Below, one piece after another: positions 1 to 10,542 of a stretch of DNA of 64,000 nucleotides. Below the pieces are notes generated by a model. It was not told the DNA's origin. It was given only the letters and a program-made list of their open reading frames with translations, and searched no databases. Source of the stretch: Thozetella sp. PMI_491 (lineage: Eukaryota > Ascomycota > Sordariomycetes > Chaetosphaeriales > Chaetosphaeriaceae). The stretch is from NCBI GenBank assembly GCA_021432635.1, contig MU270056.1, positions 301,656 through 365,655 of the forward strand, given 5' to 3'. Position numbers and translations under genes: made by a program. Position 1 is the stretch's first letter. The number at the start of each line of letters is the position of its first letter.

Positions 1-2655
1 CGGTAGAGGAGCGATGTCGGCTCGTTGAAAGATACTGGTAGCGTCATCTTGGTCATGTCTTTTCCTATCATAGATTTCAAGATGCCCTAAATTTATTAGC
101 CTAAGAAGGGAGGAAGGGCAGGTCCTAGTGCTTACCCAGAGTGAGATCTTGGGCCGGTCGTCAGCGTCCATCTTCAGCCTCTTGCGGATGCCGTTCTCGT
201 AGCCATGGAACGAGCTGCTGATGTCGTAGGCGTCTGAAACCACCAAGGCCTTGCCGCCCTGGGATGCGGCGATATCCGACGGGGGCATAGGAGCCACTTC
301 GACCTCGCCGGCGTCAACGGCGTCGAAGAATTCCTCCTCGTCCGATTCTGAATCTGACAAGTCGGCGGCCTTCGCCAGGGCGGTTTGCCGGCGCGTGGAG
401 CTTGCCGCACCCGGCGACTTCGGTCCCTCAGCGAACTCGTCGGCCGCGGATGCTGCAGCAGTCGCCGCGGCGGCGGCGACGTAGCTGCTCCCCGGCCGAC
501 TATCATCGACAATGCCACCTTCAATTACGTCCTTCAAAATGCGCTTCGCCGCTCTCCGCTTCTCCTCGGCCTCGCCGACGCGTGCCTCAAGCGCTTCGTG
601 CTCCTTTGCGACCTGAGCCATGCTCTCCTCCCACATCCTCCGCATATCGCTTTCTCGGTCGAGCCGATATTGCCAGTAGGCATCGCGGTCCTTAGAGATG
701 CGCAAGAGATCTCCGATGAGACCTGTGAGAGACCGGACGGCCGAGTCGTATGTCCCGAGGGCTTGCGACACTTTCTGGTCCGACAGGGTCAGACTCGGGT
801 TCCTCGTGGCCTCGAGGATCAGGGCCGAGTTGACGTGGGCGATAGTGTCGAGCTGCAGCTTGGCCGACTGCGCCGTGATATTGAAGGCGTCCTTACCCGC
901 CGCCGGCGCCTCGTGGCCGCTCGACCCGTCGCCGTACTCCTCATCGTCGTCATCCAATGCAACGCCGTTCGCGCCGGCGTCAGTGCCCGCGTCGACGAAC
1001 TCGTCGTCCTCGACGCTCCCGGTGGTGCTAGCCCCAGCAAGGGAGGCTTTGTTGGTACTCTTGGCTGAGGAATGCATACGGGAGAGCTGGAAGCTGCTTC
1101 GCTTGGGTTCGGCGAGGCTGGCGTTCTCGCTCCCGGGCTCCGAGTGGCCCTGCGAGTGCTCTACGATGGCCTGCTTCAGCAGCTCGGCGCTCCGGGCCCG
1201 CTGCTTATCCTCCTCCTTGGCCTGATCCTTGGTCCACTGGATCGAGTTGTTCAGGGCCCAGAACCATCGCTTCGCTTCGACCTCGTGGTTGGCCTTGAGG
1301 GTGTATTTGACTGACGACTTGCCGATAATCTCGAACTTGGTCTTCTCGTCAGCACTCATGTGAAGCTTAGCGATGCGCATGTTAATGGCGCCGCGGCAGG
1401 CTGATCCCGAGTCGTCCTGGTGTTTGTAGTAGCTAAGGACCCCGTCTTCCAGGACGAACCAACGGAGCTGGTAGCCCTTCCTGTAGTTGGTCCACTTTTT
1501 AAGGTAGCCTTTCATCTCGCGGGCTTCCTTGCCGGCAAGGGGGTCGCCAGGTGTGGACGAGGTTGCGCCCTGCAGAGTGGAACCTAGAACGGCCTTCTCC
1601 TGAATGCCTCTCTGCGCTGCCACAGCGGCGGGCGACCTCTTGAGCATGGCCCTAGTGACGTCGTCCTTCGTCACATCCTGCGGCAGCTTTCCCTTACGAT
1701 CACGGTGGAATGGATCCGCGCCATGGAGCAGGAGGACCTGGATAAGCTTGGTGTTCTTGCGGCGGGCGGCTTCGTGGAGTAGGGTGCCTCCGGACTCCAC
1801 CGTGACCGGCTCCGAGGCGAACTCGGTGCTGTTGATGTCCAGGATGGTCTTGAAGCGCGGCTCCTCCAGAACCTGCTCTAGGGTCTTGAAATCGCCGCGT
1901 AGAATGAGCTCCTGCACCTGCCGGACTTTGTCGTCGGTGAAGAGGGACCGCGAGAGCTGCAGCTGCTGGAAGATGTCCGGGTTGCGGGCGAGATCGATGG
2001 GGAGGCGCCCCTGGTTGTTCGTGATGGAATCGTTGATGCCCTTTTGCTCGAGTAGCAGCTTCACAACCTGGCTGCGGCCCTGGATGGCAGCGACGTGCAG
2101 CGGGGTGTTGCCGTCTTTGTCCCGGGCGTTGACGTCGATGGAACCGACGCCATCTGAGAGCACATACTCGACAACGGGCTGTTCGGCGCACTGGATGGCA
2201 AGGTGGAGTACGGTGGTGTCGTCGAGGGCGCCGATGCTGGTCGAGATGGACGAGGTGCTAGCGCGGGGCCCGCCGTCGGACGTTTCGCGGATCGCCTTCG
2301 AGATGGTAGCAGTGTCGCCGCTCCGGAGGGCTTCTACAATGCGGAATTTGCGAACTGATGACTCGAGCGAGCTCCCCTTGTCGGTAGCGGAGAGCTTGTA
2401 GGTCAAAGGGGAGCTCTGATAGTGGGAAGGGGTTCGGCCCGCAACAGAGCCTCTCGAGCTGTGGCCCTTTACTGAGTGTGGATGTGCGGCCGATATCGAG
2501 GCCTGGGATGCCGCAGTGGTTGGTGGCGAGGCCAGGGCTGCCGACGAGGTGCCATCCTCAGATTCCTCGTCCTCCTGGCCGGTGCCTCGCCGGCGAAGGA
2601 GCGCAAGCGCGGCCGACTTGGACCGCTTGTGCAAACTGTCCCCCGCGTCAGACAT
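1..2655 (-). CDS. OSH1: Oxysterol-binding protein with ankyrin repeats and PH domain (OSH1/OSH2 type), 3' end outside window
   Basis: Family members move sterol and phosphoinositide lipids between membranes at contact sites. Exons run 2655-136 and 86 to the window edge, with a 49-bp intron (87-135). At least 868 residues are present. Ankyrin-like repeats span residues ~143-345 (HLAIQ, TPLHVAAIQGRSQVV, GTLLHEAARRKN). A PH domain spans ~381-478, beginning GYLKKWTNYRKGYQLRWFVL. An acidic FFAT-like motif, EFFDAVD, sits at residue 775 and should bind the ER protein VAP/Scs2. The last exon begins the sterol-binding domain with a recognisable lead-in (GKDMTKMTLPVSFNEP). The start at 2655 is the first ATG of a frame open for 840 codons. 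The domain order ankyrin-PH-FFAT-ORD is that of yeast Osh1/Osh2, not Osh3. The ORD signature EQVSHHPP would lie outside the window. Confidence 0.93.
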   Translation of the reverse strand, partial: MSDAGDSLHKRSKSAALALLRRRGTGQEDEESEDGTSSAALASPPTTAASQASISAAHPHSVKGHSSRGSVAGRTPSHYQSSPLTYKLSATDKGSSLESSVRKFRIVEALRSGDTATISKAIRETSDGGPRASTSSISTSIGALDDTTVLHLAIQCAEQPVVEYVLSDGVGSIDVNARDKDGNTPLHVAAIQGRSQVVKLLLEQKGINDSITNNQGRLPIDLARNPDIFQQLQLSRSLFTDDKVRQVQELILRGDFKTLEQVLEEPRFKTILDINSTEFASEPVTVESGGTLLHEAARRKNTKLIQVLLLHGADPFHRDRKGKLPQDVTKDDVTRAMLKRSPAAVAAQRGIQEKAVLGSTLQGATSSTPGDPLAGKEAREMKGYLKKWTNYRKGYQLRWFVLEDGVLSYYKHQDDSGSACRGAINMRIAKLHMSADEKTKFEIIGKSSVKYTLKANHEVEAKRWFWALNNSIQWTKDQAKEEDKQRARSAELLKQAIVEHSQGHSEPGSENASLAEPKRSSFQLSRMHSSAKSTNKASLAGASTTGSVEDDEFVDAGTDAGANGVALDDDDEEYGDGSSGHEAPAAGKDAFNITAQSAKLQLDTIAHVNSALILEATRNPSLTLSDQKVSQALGTYDSAVRSLTGLIGDLLRISKDRDAYWQYRLDRESDMRRMWEESMAQVAKEHEALEARVGEAEEKRRAAKRILKDVIEGGIVDDSRPGSSYVAAAAATAAASAADEFAEGPKSPGAASSTRRQTALAKAADLSDSESDEEEFFDAVDAGEVEVAPMPPSDIAASQGGKALVVSDAYDISSSFHGYENGIRKRLKMDADDRPKISLWVSTRTCPSSLLRLINLGHLEIYDRKRHDQDDATSIFQRADIAPLP

Positions 2656-5600
2656 GGTCGAATGGCATAGCACTGAGTAGAGCTGGTGGGCGAGGTGGGG
2701 GAAAGCAGGAGGCTAAAATAAAAGGAGGCAAAGACTCGAAGTAGAGATAATTAATGCACCATGGGGAAGGATGAGGCTGCGAATGGGATGGAAAGATGGC
2801 AATGGGCTGGGAGGCGTTGTCTCCAAAAAAGACACCGTCGGACCCGCAGCGGCTTTTGACATGACGTTGTTCGGTTCTAGCGTGGCGCTAGGGCGAGGAT
2901 GGTCCGACACCTTTGACCCTAACCCTGGCACAAGACTCGAAGCAGTGTTCACGAGCCGTAGCTGCCCTTTTTGTTATTGACCTACTCTTTGGCTTGTGGC
3001 AAGCAAAGCAAACCAGGGTTGCGACCGGGACTAGAAGCAACATGCCCAAGATCCGGGCCCCTTGCCGTCTGGCGAGGCCTTTTGCCTCGGATAGCTCGAT
3101 GCTTTCTAAGAACTTGTGGGTTTCGATGTTCGATGGGGGCGGGCGTGACTACCAACACCCCCCAATGACATCACACAGCAACCAGGCCGGTCCAAGCGCT
3201 ACCACAGTTGTCGCATTAGCCTCCATGCTCCGCTAGATATGAGCCTTTCTCAGCCAGGTTCTCTCATAACCTAGCGTCCTAGGGCTGACTATGCCGCATT
3301 GTACATATACGAGAATGGCATGGTGGGACCAGATTCGCTCAGAATCCGATACCTGACTCGAGGCACTGTGCCTGCTCAAGGCCAGTCTTCAACGCTTGCC
3401 CGGAAGCAATCGTCACGAATAGGGCAGATCGAGGTGCACCAGTTTGAATGATAATACAAGTAAATTTACTAGATTTACTACATTTGCGGCACCATCCCTG
3501 AGGCAAAGTCCAGGACAAATGGGCACAGCAGGACGATTTGTACTTCACACGAGATACCCAACTCGCAAGAATCTTCTTTAGCTCTCGCCCTTGGACTTAT
3601 TTATCCTTTTTCTTAATGTACTAGCTTCTACCTTCCCTGAGCTGTGACGCCGGGCAAGGTGGAAGCCAAAGCCTCTTTGGTCCCCTCTTTCACATATTCA
3701 CCAAAGGGGCCCAAAGAACCGTCCGCGCCGCAATTGGTGTCGGCCGGGGCAAACGAGACGGTGCCCGTTGAAGCCCCGAAACCCGTTTGATCCCCGTAGC
3801 CGATCGATATGGTCCAGCCAATGCCCTTAAATGAACCTGAGCCATTGAACTCGCTAGACTGCAGGGGAGTTCGACAGGGACGAACCGACATCCTCCGAGA
3901 AACTACCCCCAAAAGGCCATTTAAGCTGGCTAGAGTGAGAGGGGCCAAGACCGCTGGCAGAAGCAGGGCCTGGTTTCAATCTTCCCATTGCTGGCAAGCC
4001 AAGGAATCTTGGGACTATCATGCGGAATATCCTTCCCCTGTGTTGCCAGTGACGTAGGTTAAAAGGCATAGTATCCCGCTCCGCGAGCGTCGTCCTCAAG
4101 GTCCGATCTGGGACTCCCATTAGCTCCTTTAACGCTAGGACTGTTAGAATCGCTCTCTGAGCCGGAACGTCCAGAAGTTCCTCAACGGGAGGACGTCCAG
4201 AAGCCTTCACCAAATCAGGAAGTCCAGAAACGCTCTCAAATATCTGGGTATCTCCAAGATGATCAGACCGGTTGTAACTCCGGCTCGAAGCGACTATCAA
4301 TGTTGCGTTTCGATGTACCCCGTTGAGCCCAGGGCTGGCGGCCAGCTGCTCAAGGCAACTCTCACTAGCCCTTCCTCCCCTTATTACCTACCAAGTCTCT
4401 GCAAGAGGGATGAAAGCGGAGTACCTGCCCCCACCCTACTAGAAGTCCCAGGTCGCTTCTCTCTCTCATGCAATGGCCATGATACTGGAGGCAGAATAGG
4501 TTTTCGATATATGGGTGGCTGCAACCGAGCCCACGGGCAGGAGAAGAGACGACAGAAACTGCCTGGCCTTCATGGTGCTCTGAGAAGATCCTGCATCTGA
4601 TAAAAATGACAGCATGAATCTGCACTTAGTTCGGCACCATGAATTTACTATAGCCCCACAAGAGAATTGCTCTCTTGCAAGCTCTTCCAACCGATGGGCT
4701 CGATCATCTCATAATTTGGAGGCAAGCCGACCCGAGGGTTGGTCCAATCGGAGGTCTTGACCACCTCGCCATGGAAAACCATGGCGTCTTTCATACTATT
4801 TTCATGAATATACAGGGCCGTGGAGGCCGGTGTGAACTATCAAGTATTATCTAGCTTGTGGTGTAGTGTTGCCCTGCGGGTTTGTCTCTAGCAAATGCCG
4901 AAACTGTCTGAAACAACAGTGTTGATATCCGGAAATCTCACTGGCATTGGGTCCTATTATCACTTAGTAACATGACCGTAACGAATATTGTCCTTCGGCT
5001 TTCCATTTGTCTGCTAAAGATCCACAGGAGCAGCAGCACACTTGATGATTGCTGGCCGGCCCGGTAAAGCCTCACTGCATCGACCCTAAAGTCTTCGGGT
5101 GGTAACCGCAGTGCAGGGCAATGACCAGGCATTGGTTGACGTCCAAGCCTAGTAACATCTAGGAGCTACGAACAAGCCTTAGCCGCGTATATATAAATAT
5201 AAACGTATATCTGCCCTGGGTACGTGTCTAGGCGTCGGAATTCCCCAACGCCCCCTGCCTCATCCACGTCAGCTATCCAACCAGAGCTTTTACTGCTCTG
5301 TGTGGCTTGTTACATTGCCACTTTCCGGCGTAGAAAGGCTGTTTTTTCCAGCCAGTATAACGCCAACTTACGCGCTACTAGTCCCAAGCCCGACACCACG
5401 GTAAGGAGTGGGCGCATGCTCAGCCAAAGCCCCAATACACAAAGCCAACCGTTCTCCGCAGCCCGGTGATGAGGTGCAACCGAGGAACAATGTTTCGTGT
5501 ATTTCTGAATTTCTTCAATGTAGCGGAGGTTCTGTCGAGCTCGGGGCCCTAGCCTCCTTCAGTGATGTGAGACTTAGACTTAGACAGAGAGAGGGCCGGA

Positions 5601-6043
5601 GACGATACCCGCTTCTTGACTCAGAGTTTGACCTCGGGCTGGTGAGTAGGCATTCCAGTCGCACGCCCCTCTCGCCCAGACTCTTCTTTCCACGCTCCCT
5701 AGCAAATCACATTGGCGCGTGGCTTCCCCCGGATTGGGAGAACGTATAGGTGGAGGCTGAGCGAGCTGAGCTGCAGGCCGCGCCAGCTACCTCGTCAAGC
5801 GATTCAGACCCGTAGCGAGGCTCGCCATTCCAGCGCGAGGCCGCAATAGATAAACCGCCCTCCACTCCCGCCGCTGCATGCCCGTGCTCTGTTACTCGTG
5901 TCGTCCTTCCCTCTTCCCTTCACTCGTTAAGCTTTCTATTGCTCGTCGATCATCCACTCTTAAACACAAAAAAACACGGGTAGCTCTCCCTGTATAGTGG
6001 GAACCATCGCTTCGTTACTCCTTGGAACGTCAGTTGTTATACC
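2656..6043. other. Gene-poor gap with possible gene relics
   Basis: No intact gene is recognised in this 3.4 kb. The part next to 2655 is the promoter of the oxysterol-binding protein gene. On the minus strand a start at 4573 opens a signal-peptide-like stretch (MKARQFLSSLLLPVGSVAA) that stops after 36 codons. A second stop-free minus stretch, 4648-4836, reads like protein (for example GLPPNYEMIEPIGWKSLQE), but no intact frame or convincing splice sites join the two. They may be remnants of one or two lost genes. The 5.2-6.0 kb part is pyrimidine-rich just before the CFEM gene and probably holds its promoter and leader. Confidence 0.4.
2916..2926 (-). promoter_or_regulatory. Telomere-repeat-like motif upstream of the OSH gene
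   Basis: The sequence ACCCTAACCCT is nearly two fungal telomere units (TTAGGG on the minus strand). It lies about 260 bp upstream of the start codon at 2655. Such sites in fungal promoters can bind Tbf1-type factors; binding here is inferred only. Confidence 0.3.
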
Positions 6044-6665
6044 ATGAAGGCAGCTCTTTTCCTCGTTGGAGCAGGTATTGTCCTGGCGCAGAACTTGAAG
6101 GGCGAGCCGGCTTGTGCGGTAGGACCATGGACCTAACACAACAAAAATTGGCAGTCTCTTGATCTTGCTAACCACAAAGCGTCCTCGGTAGACGCCATGC
6201 CTAGTCTCGGCCATATCAAAGGCCGGATGCGCTCCTAGCGATATGGCCTGCCAGTGCGGTCCGACTCAGTCGGCGATCGGCAGCTATGCCGCATCTTGTC
6301 TGATAGCGGCGTGCACTAGCAGCGGCGAGCTCCTCAAAGCCGCGAGCGTTGGAAGTGCCCTGTGCGAGTCGTATCTCGCGACTGCCACGGGGGCAAAGCT
6401 GACGACGGCGTCGAATGCCACGGCGACATCCAAGCACTTGACGTCAGGCGCCACATCGACGGGCGCGAGTATGTTTGGAAACAGTACCACAACCCGAAAG
6501 ACTAGTACGAGCTCGACAACTGCTGTCGTCCCCGCCACCACTACGAGCGTCGCCACTCAGCAGGCAACGTCACAGACCACCACCTCACGAAACGGTGCGG
6601 CTACGCCGGCGGTGCTCGGGGTAGGAGCCCTGGCCGGTCTTCTAGGCATGATCGCTGCTCTCTGA
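6044..6665 (+). CDS. CFEM-domain protein with GPI-anchor signal
   Basis: Secreted or wall-anchored CFEM proteins bind haem or act at the cell surface and in host contact. Exons are 6044-6118 and 6192-6665; the 73-bp intron ends at ..CGGTAG. The product is 182 aa. A signal peptide covers about residues 1-15 (MKAALFLVGAGIVLA). The CFEM domain has all eight cysteines (residues 24, 28, 38, 45, 47, 61, 66, 83), with Asp42 in the SDMACQC segment, the position that ligates haem iron in Candida Csa2. A Ser/Thr-rich linker (~90-160) follows, then a hydrophobic tail (GVGALAGLLGMIAAL) typical of GPI-anchored proteins. The intron falls between the first two cysteines. The splice choice is supported because it restores the normal C-x3-C spacing. 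The cargo is not known. Confidence 0.88.
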
Positions 6666-7779
6666 TATCATTCCGGAGAATAGCAACACAACATGTGCTG
6701 GAGGCGCCATGCGGATTCGTCTAATTGTGCTGATGGTACAGATAGTGTCTGGATATCGGTAGAGAAGGTGATTGCTCTTTGGTATGGATGGTAAATAATG
6801 TATCGAGCTCAAACTGTCTTTGGGTGCGGTAGTTCTAGTGATTTCACAAATTTAATATCGAGCTCTAAGACTGAGTCGGTTTCGGAAATCTATGTAAGTT
6901 TAGCAGTTTGTTCCGGTCAATCTTTTGGATTCTTTACTATGTCTCGGCGGATCATCGCCTTTTGAGTAAAGACCGATAGTACGGTTTTTCGCGGGCGCTA
7001 CATGTTGCGACTCTCCATCTTGGTCCACAAAGTGTCACTGTTGTCGGACAAGCCAGGCTCGAGAATTAGCTTGTAGGGCATACTGAGAGAACACCAAAAG
7101 GGAAAAATAGCCTTTCGTCAGGCGATTGTCCCGTGAGGCAGTCGCCTTGAAGATATATGAAGAAAGCTATAATGAGTTGAGAAGCCCTTTTGACCAGATG
7201 GCCGACATGATCTTCTTTCCCAGAACGAAATAGAGGAAAGCATTCTGGCCTAGGCCTCTTTTCGGGGGGCTAAGGTACACCCTTTATATAGAAGTACATA
7301 TATACTCGCTCTGCCAAGCCCAGATTCTAGGTATTACAACGATATGGAATTCCTGGGGCAACGTCGGCCCCACTACTGACGGAGTAACAATTTGTTAAGC
7401 CGCCCCCACTAAAGTACCTTGGGTAGTGCGGAATAGCTACTAACTACCGACCGCTTGAACAAACATTGAATACCGAATGTCCCTGTCCTCTAGCAGCCTC
7501 TTTCGCTCCTAACTCCTAACCCCTCTTGAAGGAGGTCGAGGCTATCTGTAGAGAGCGCTTTTCCCCGCCAACCAACAAGGGATACAGAATACGCGGCGAG
7601 AGCAAGGACACGACTGTCGCGCCCCTGTTCTTGTCGCATCGAGCCACGACCAGATTCTTCCCCCGAACAACTCTTTATTGCTCGGGCTACACTCACGTTT
7701 CACGCACACAGAGACACTTAGAGGAGGGAAGGAACGCAAACGTGCCGAGAAGACCCAACAACAGTCACCGCTAGTCGAG
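6666..7779. other. Intergenic region between CFEM gene and MED31
   Basis: This 1.1-kb stretch is moderately AT-rich. It holds the 3' end of the CFEM transcription unit and the MED31 promoter. No coding frame or RNA gene was recognised. Confidence 0.5.
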
Positions 7780-8279
7780 ATGGCATCCGCCCAGGGCGGC
7801 CCTCCCGGCGCGCCTTCGGTCCCTCTCGCCCCGCCCCCGCTGCCGAGCGGTAGCAGTGGTACCGGAGAGGAAACCTATGGTGGCTATACGCGATTTGAGC
7901 TGGAGCTTGAGGTAAGGAAGCTGTCTCGAGTCATCGGAAACCGTCTTCAATTGAGGTGCGCGCGGCGAGCTAACCTCTTCCTACGTGGCAGTTCGTTCAA
8001 TCCCTCGCGAACCCTAACTACCTCAACCACCTCGCGGTTCAAAAGTTCCTCGCCGATCCCCGGTTCGTTGCCTATCTCGCTTACCTTCGATACTGGACGC
8101 GCCCTCCCTATCTCAAATATCTCGATTATCCAGGCCCTACACTCAAGAACCTGGAGCTCTTGCAGCTGGAGAAGTTCCGGCAGGAGATTATCAGCCCCGA
8201 CAGGGTGTACTGGCTAGCTGAGGAAAGCGCCAAGGCCGCGATCGAATGGAAGAAAAAGGACTTTAAGAAGGCAGAGTGA
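7780..8279 (+). CDS. MED31: Mediator complex subunit 31 (SOH1 family)
   Basis: MED31 is a small subunit of the middle module of Mediator, which links gene-specific activators to RNA polymerase II in the nucleus. Exons are 7780-7911 and 7992-8279, with an 80-bp intron (donor GTAAGG). The protein is 139 aa, close to the usual fungal size. Residues 1-35 are a Gly/Pro/Ser-rich leader. The highly conserved SOH1 core follows: FVQSLANPNYLNHLA, FLADPRFVAYLAYLRYW, PPYLKYLDYPGPTLKNLELL and the closing helix FRQEI. The intron sits exactly before FVQSL. It is convergent with the RNA polymerase III subunit gene downstream. Confidence 0.96.
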
Positions 8280-8632
8280 ACCATCAAAGGGTGTGCGATC
8301 CGTTTTGGGAGCATCGGAGTTCGGCGCATGAGGTACGCCCATCGAACAGGCGTTGCCGACACGACAAAGGAGCAAGGCGTTCAGCGCGTTACGGTAGCAT
8401 CCCTGGATGCTGGTTCTCTTTTGGCTGATAATTGAAATATCAAAATCCTCGGGTCTCCTCTGCAGCATCTAGAGAAATGGCTAGTAGCATGGGGACGGCT
8501 ACGCCTGCGAATGGATATAACTCTAACTATTAAAGACTCGAAGTCTCGTCTCTAGAACCGCGTGTGCATCATAAAAGCCACGAGGTCCAACCCCGAACGC
8601 CAACGCCTCACAATGCTCGTAGGAAATATTGC
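8280..8632. other. Convergent 3' intergenic region
   Basis: These 353 bp separate the stop codons of MED31 (+) and RPC11 (-). They should hold both polyadenylation regions. Nothing else was recognised. Confidence 0.5.
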
Positions 8633-9124
8633 TTAGTTCTCTCTCCACCGGTTGCCACAAGTCATGCACTGTCCACAGTTAGAACTCCGTTTCTTCCATC
8701 TGCCTCCGGCTGAGGACGCAAACAAGCTAGACTCACCTTGAAGAAACTAGTCATCGGCTCGTCTGCACTGCGGATCTGGACTTGGAAGAAGGCCGCCTCG
8801 TAGCCATTGCATCCCTCGGTTGGGCACTGGACCTTTGTCTTTTGCGCGTTGTCCCACGCACCGGGGCCGCCGAAGACGTCGTCCTTCTCTTTGCGCTCGA
8901 ACGTTTTGCGCGAGTACAAGGGTTTCTCGATCGGCCGTTCGAACGGGCAGGTGCGGCATTCAAGCCGGTTGGCCCCGCCGATATCGATGGCCGAGACGGC
9001 CAGGATGTTCGAGCAGAAGGGGCAGACTGCGAGGAGAGAGAGTACGGGTTAGCCACGAAGGAGGAGGAGGAGGGAGGGGGAGAGTCGGAAGGGGGAGGGA
9101 AAGGGAAGCCGTACAGAGCAGCAT
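8633..9124 (-). CDS. RPC11: DNA-directed RNA polymerase III subunit RPC10/RPC11 (TFIIS-like)
   Basis: This subunit supports RNA cleavage, termination and reinitiation by Pol III. Exons are 9124-9115 (only 10 nt), 9026-8737 and 8668-8633; introns are 88 and 68 bp. The protein is 111 aa, as in yeast (110). An N-terminal zinc ribbon carries CPFC (residues 5-8) and CRTC (near residue 27). The C-terminal TFIIS-type ribbon carries CPTEGC, then AFFQVQIRSADEPMTSFFKC, then CGNRWREN at the end. The RSADEP stretch contains the acidic Asp-Glu hairpin residues needed for cleavage. The short first exon is chosen because ATG CTG CTC T joined to TC TGC CCC gives the conserved MLLFCPFC start, with GT and AG at the intron ends. 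The last intron splits the final ribbon just before its third cysteine. Confidence 0.95.
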
Positions 9125-9765
9125 CTCAGTCTAGTTCCGTGACCGGAGGAGTGGGAGACTGGTAAGATCTTCGCCGAGTATATGGGAGCCTTGGTCGGCA
9201 CAAAGAAGCCCTGGTGTACCCAAATCTCGCGCGGCGAAGTCCACTGTCGAGTTGCGAAAAAGAGAGTGCCCCGCGGAGTCAGAGCAGGGATTCGCACAAG
9301 CTTGACTTTTTGGTGGGTCTCGCGGGCCGGGACATCAATGGTGGGGCACGAGCATGCCGCTATGGAAAGGTCGCTGAAACCCTTGCTTGCCTGGGCTTGC
9401 GGTTCGCCCGGACACCCCGCCCTGACCTGTGCCCCTCCATCGCTTGTGGCCGACTAAGGACATTCAGCCACCTCCTGGAGAGACCGACCTGAAGCCTCAG
9501 GCACCTTCTGCAACGACCAGCGAGTCGAAAAGCGTGCCGCGCGGCTGGACGAAACCCAAGGAGCACGCGTTAGCACCTAAGACGAGCTGCTGCGTTGTCC
9601 TTCCTTTGCCCAGGCTCTCTTGGGAAAGAAAAAGCCCGCTCCTTTGATTTCTCCTCTCTGACGAACGAACTTCGCTCGTGCAATAACCACTGCCGCAAGG
9701 CTCTTGCCCCATCCACGCGCGAGAACTCTGCACATACCGACCAATCCGACCAACGCGCCGCAGCC
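9125..9765. promoter_or_regulatory. Divergent promoter region, RPC11 and ankyrin gene
   Basis: About 640 bp separate the two start codons of the divergent genes. The region must hold both promoters. No distinctive element was recognised. Confidence 0.5.
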
Positions 9766-10542
9766 ATGGCTGACGAGGAGCACGAGGGCGCCTCCATCCA
9801 GGAGCAGCTCATCGAGGCTTGTCGCAACAACAATACGGAACTGTTCCACGAGGTGCTCGAGGACAAGGGCGACGACGAGATCGCGCGCCTTCTGAATGAG
9901 ACCACGACGGTCCTGGGGAGCCACCTGTACCATGAGGCTGCGTCGAGAGGGAACTGTGCGTACTTGCCTTCCACATATCAACTCCTTCCCGGGCCCCCTT
10001 CGGCCCTCTCCTATCTGCCTTGCCTTGCCCGGCACCCCCAGCCCCTCTTGTGTACGTCTGCACATAACCGCTAACCCTCTGATCCCTCAACCCCAGACGA
10101 GATTATCGATACCCTCCTTGACCAGCCGGACTTTGAGTGCGATCCTATCAGCCGGGTCGATGGCGACACGCCTCTACACGCGGCGATTAGGTGGATCAAT
10201 AGCGAGCCGCCGGAGCAGCGCGAGTTCGGCAACGCCCTGGTCGAGATGATGCTCGAGGCTGGCTCCAGCACACGCACCAAGAACAAGGGCGGTCTGACTC
10301 CGCTGCAGCTTGTTGACCCGCGCAACACGGGACTGCGGGAGCTGATCCAGAAGCACGAGTACGCCAGTCTCAACGCCGGTGATTTTGTCAATGCAGACGA
10401 GATCAGCTCGAAGGCGGTGAAATCGGCCCAGCAGTCGGCAGCGCTGGCGGAAGAGGAGGAGAATGATGACGAGGCAGAGTTCAGCGGTAGCGACGAGGAA
10501 GAGCGGGCCGAGTTTGAACGGAGGAGAAAGGCAGGTAGGTAA
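9766..10542 (+). CDS. Small ankyrin-repeat protein (YCR051W-like)
   Basis: A conserved fungal ankyrin protein resembling uncharacterised yeast YCR051W. Exons are 9766-9955 and 10097-10542 with a 141-bp intron (GTGCGT donor, CCCCAG acceptor). The protein is 211 aa. Residues 1-130 form ankyrin-like helices (QLIEACRNNNTELFHEVLE, GDTPLHAAIRW, GGLTPLQLVDP). After about residue 145 comes a linker and then a strongly acidic segment (EEEENDDEAEFSGSDEEE) closing with basic FERRRKAGR. Such acidic-basic tails are common in nuclear or ribosome-associated proteins, but the role is unknown. The stop lies inside GCAGGTAGGTAAC, which could also serve as a donor, so a short extra 3' exon cannot be excluded. 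Confidence 0.85.

Noticed and set aside
385-1068. A 227-codon plus-strand frame
   Set aside because: Antisense shadow of the oxysterol-binding protein exon.
1604-2401. A 265-codon plus-strand frame
   Set aside because: Antisense shadow of the ankyrin-repeat part of the oxysterol-binding protein.
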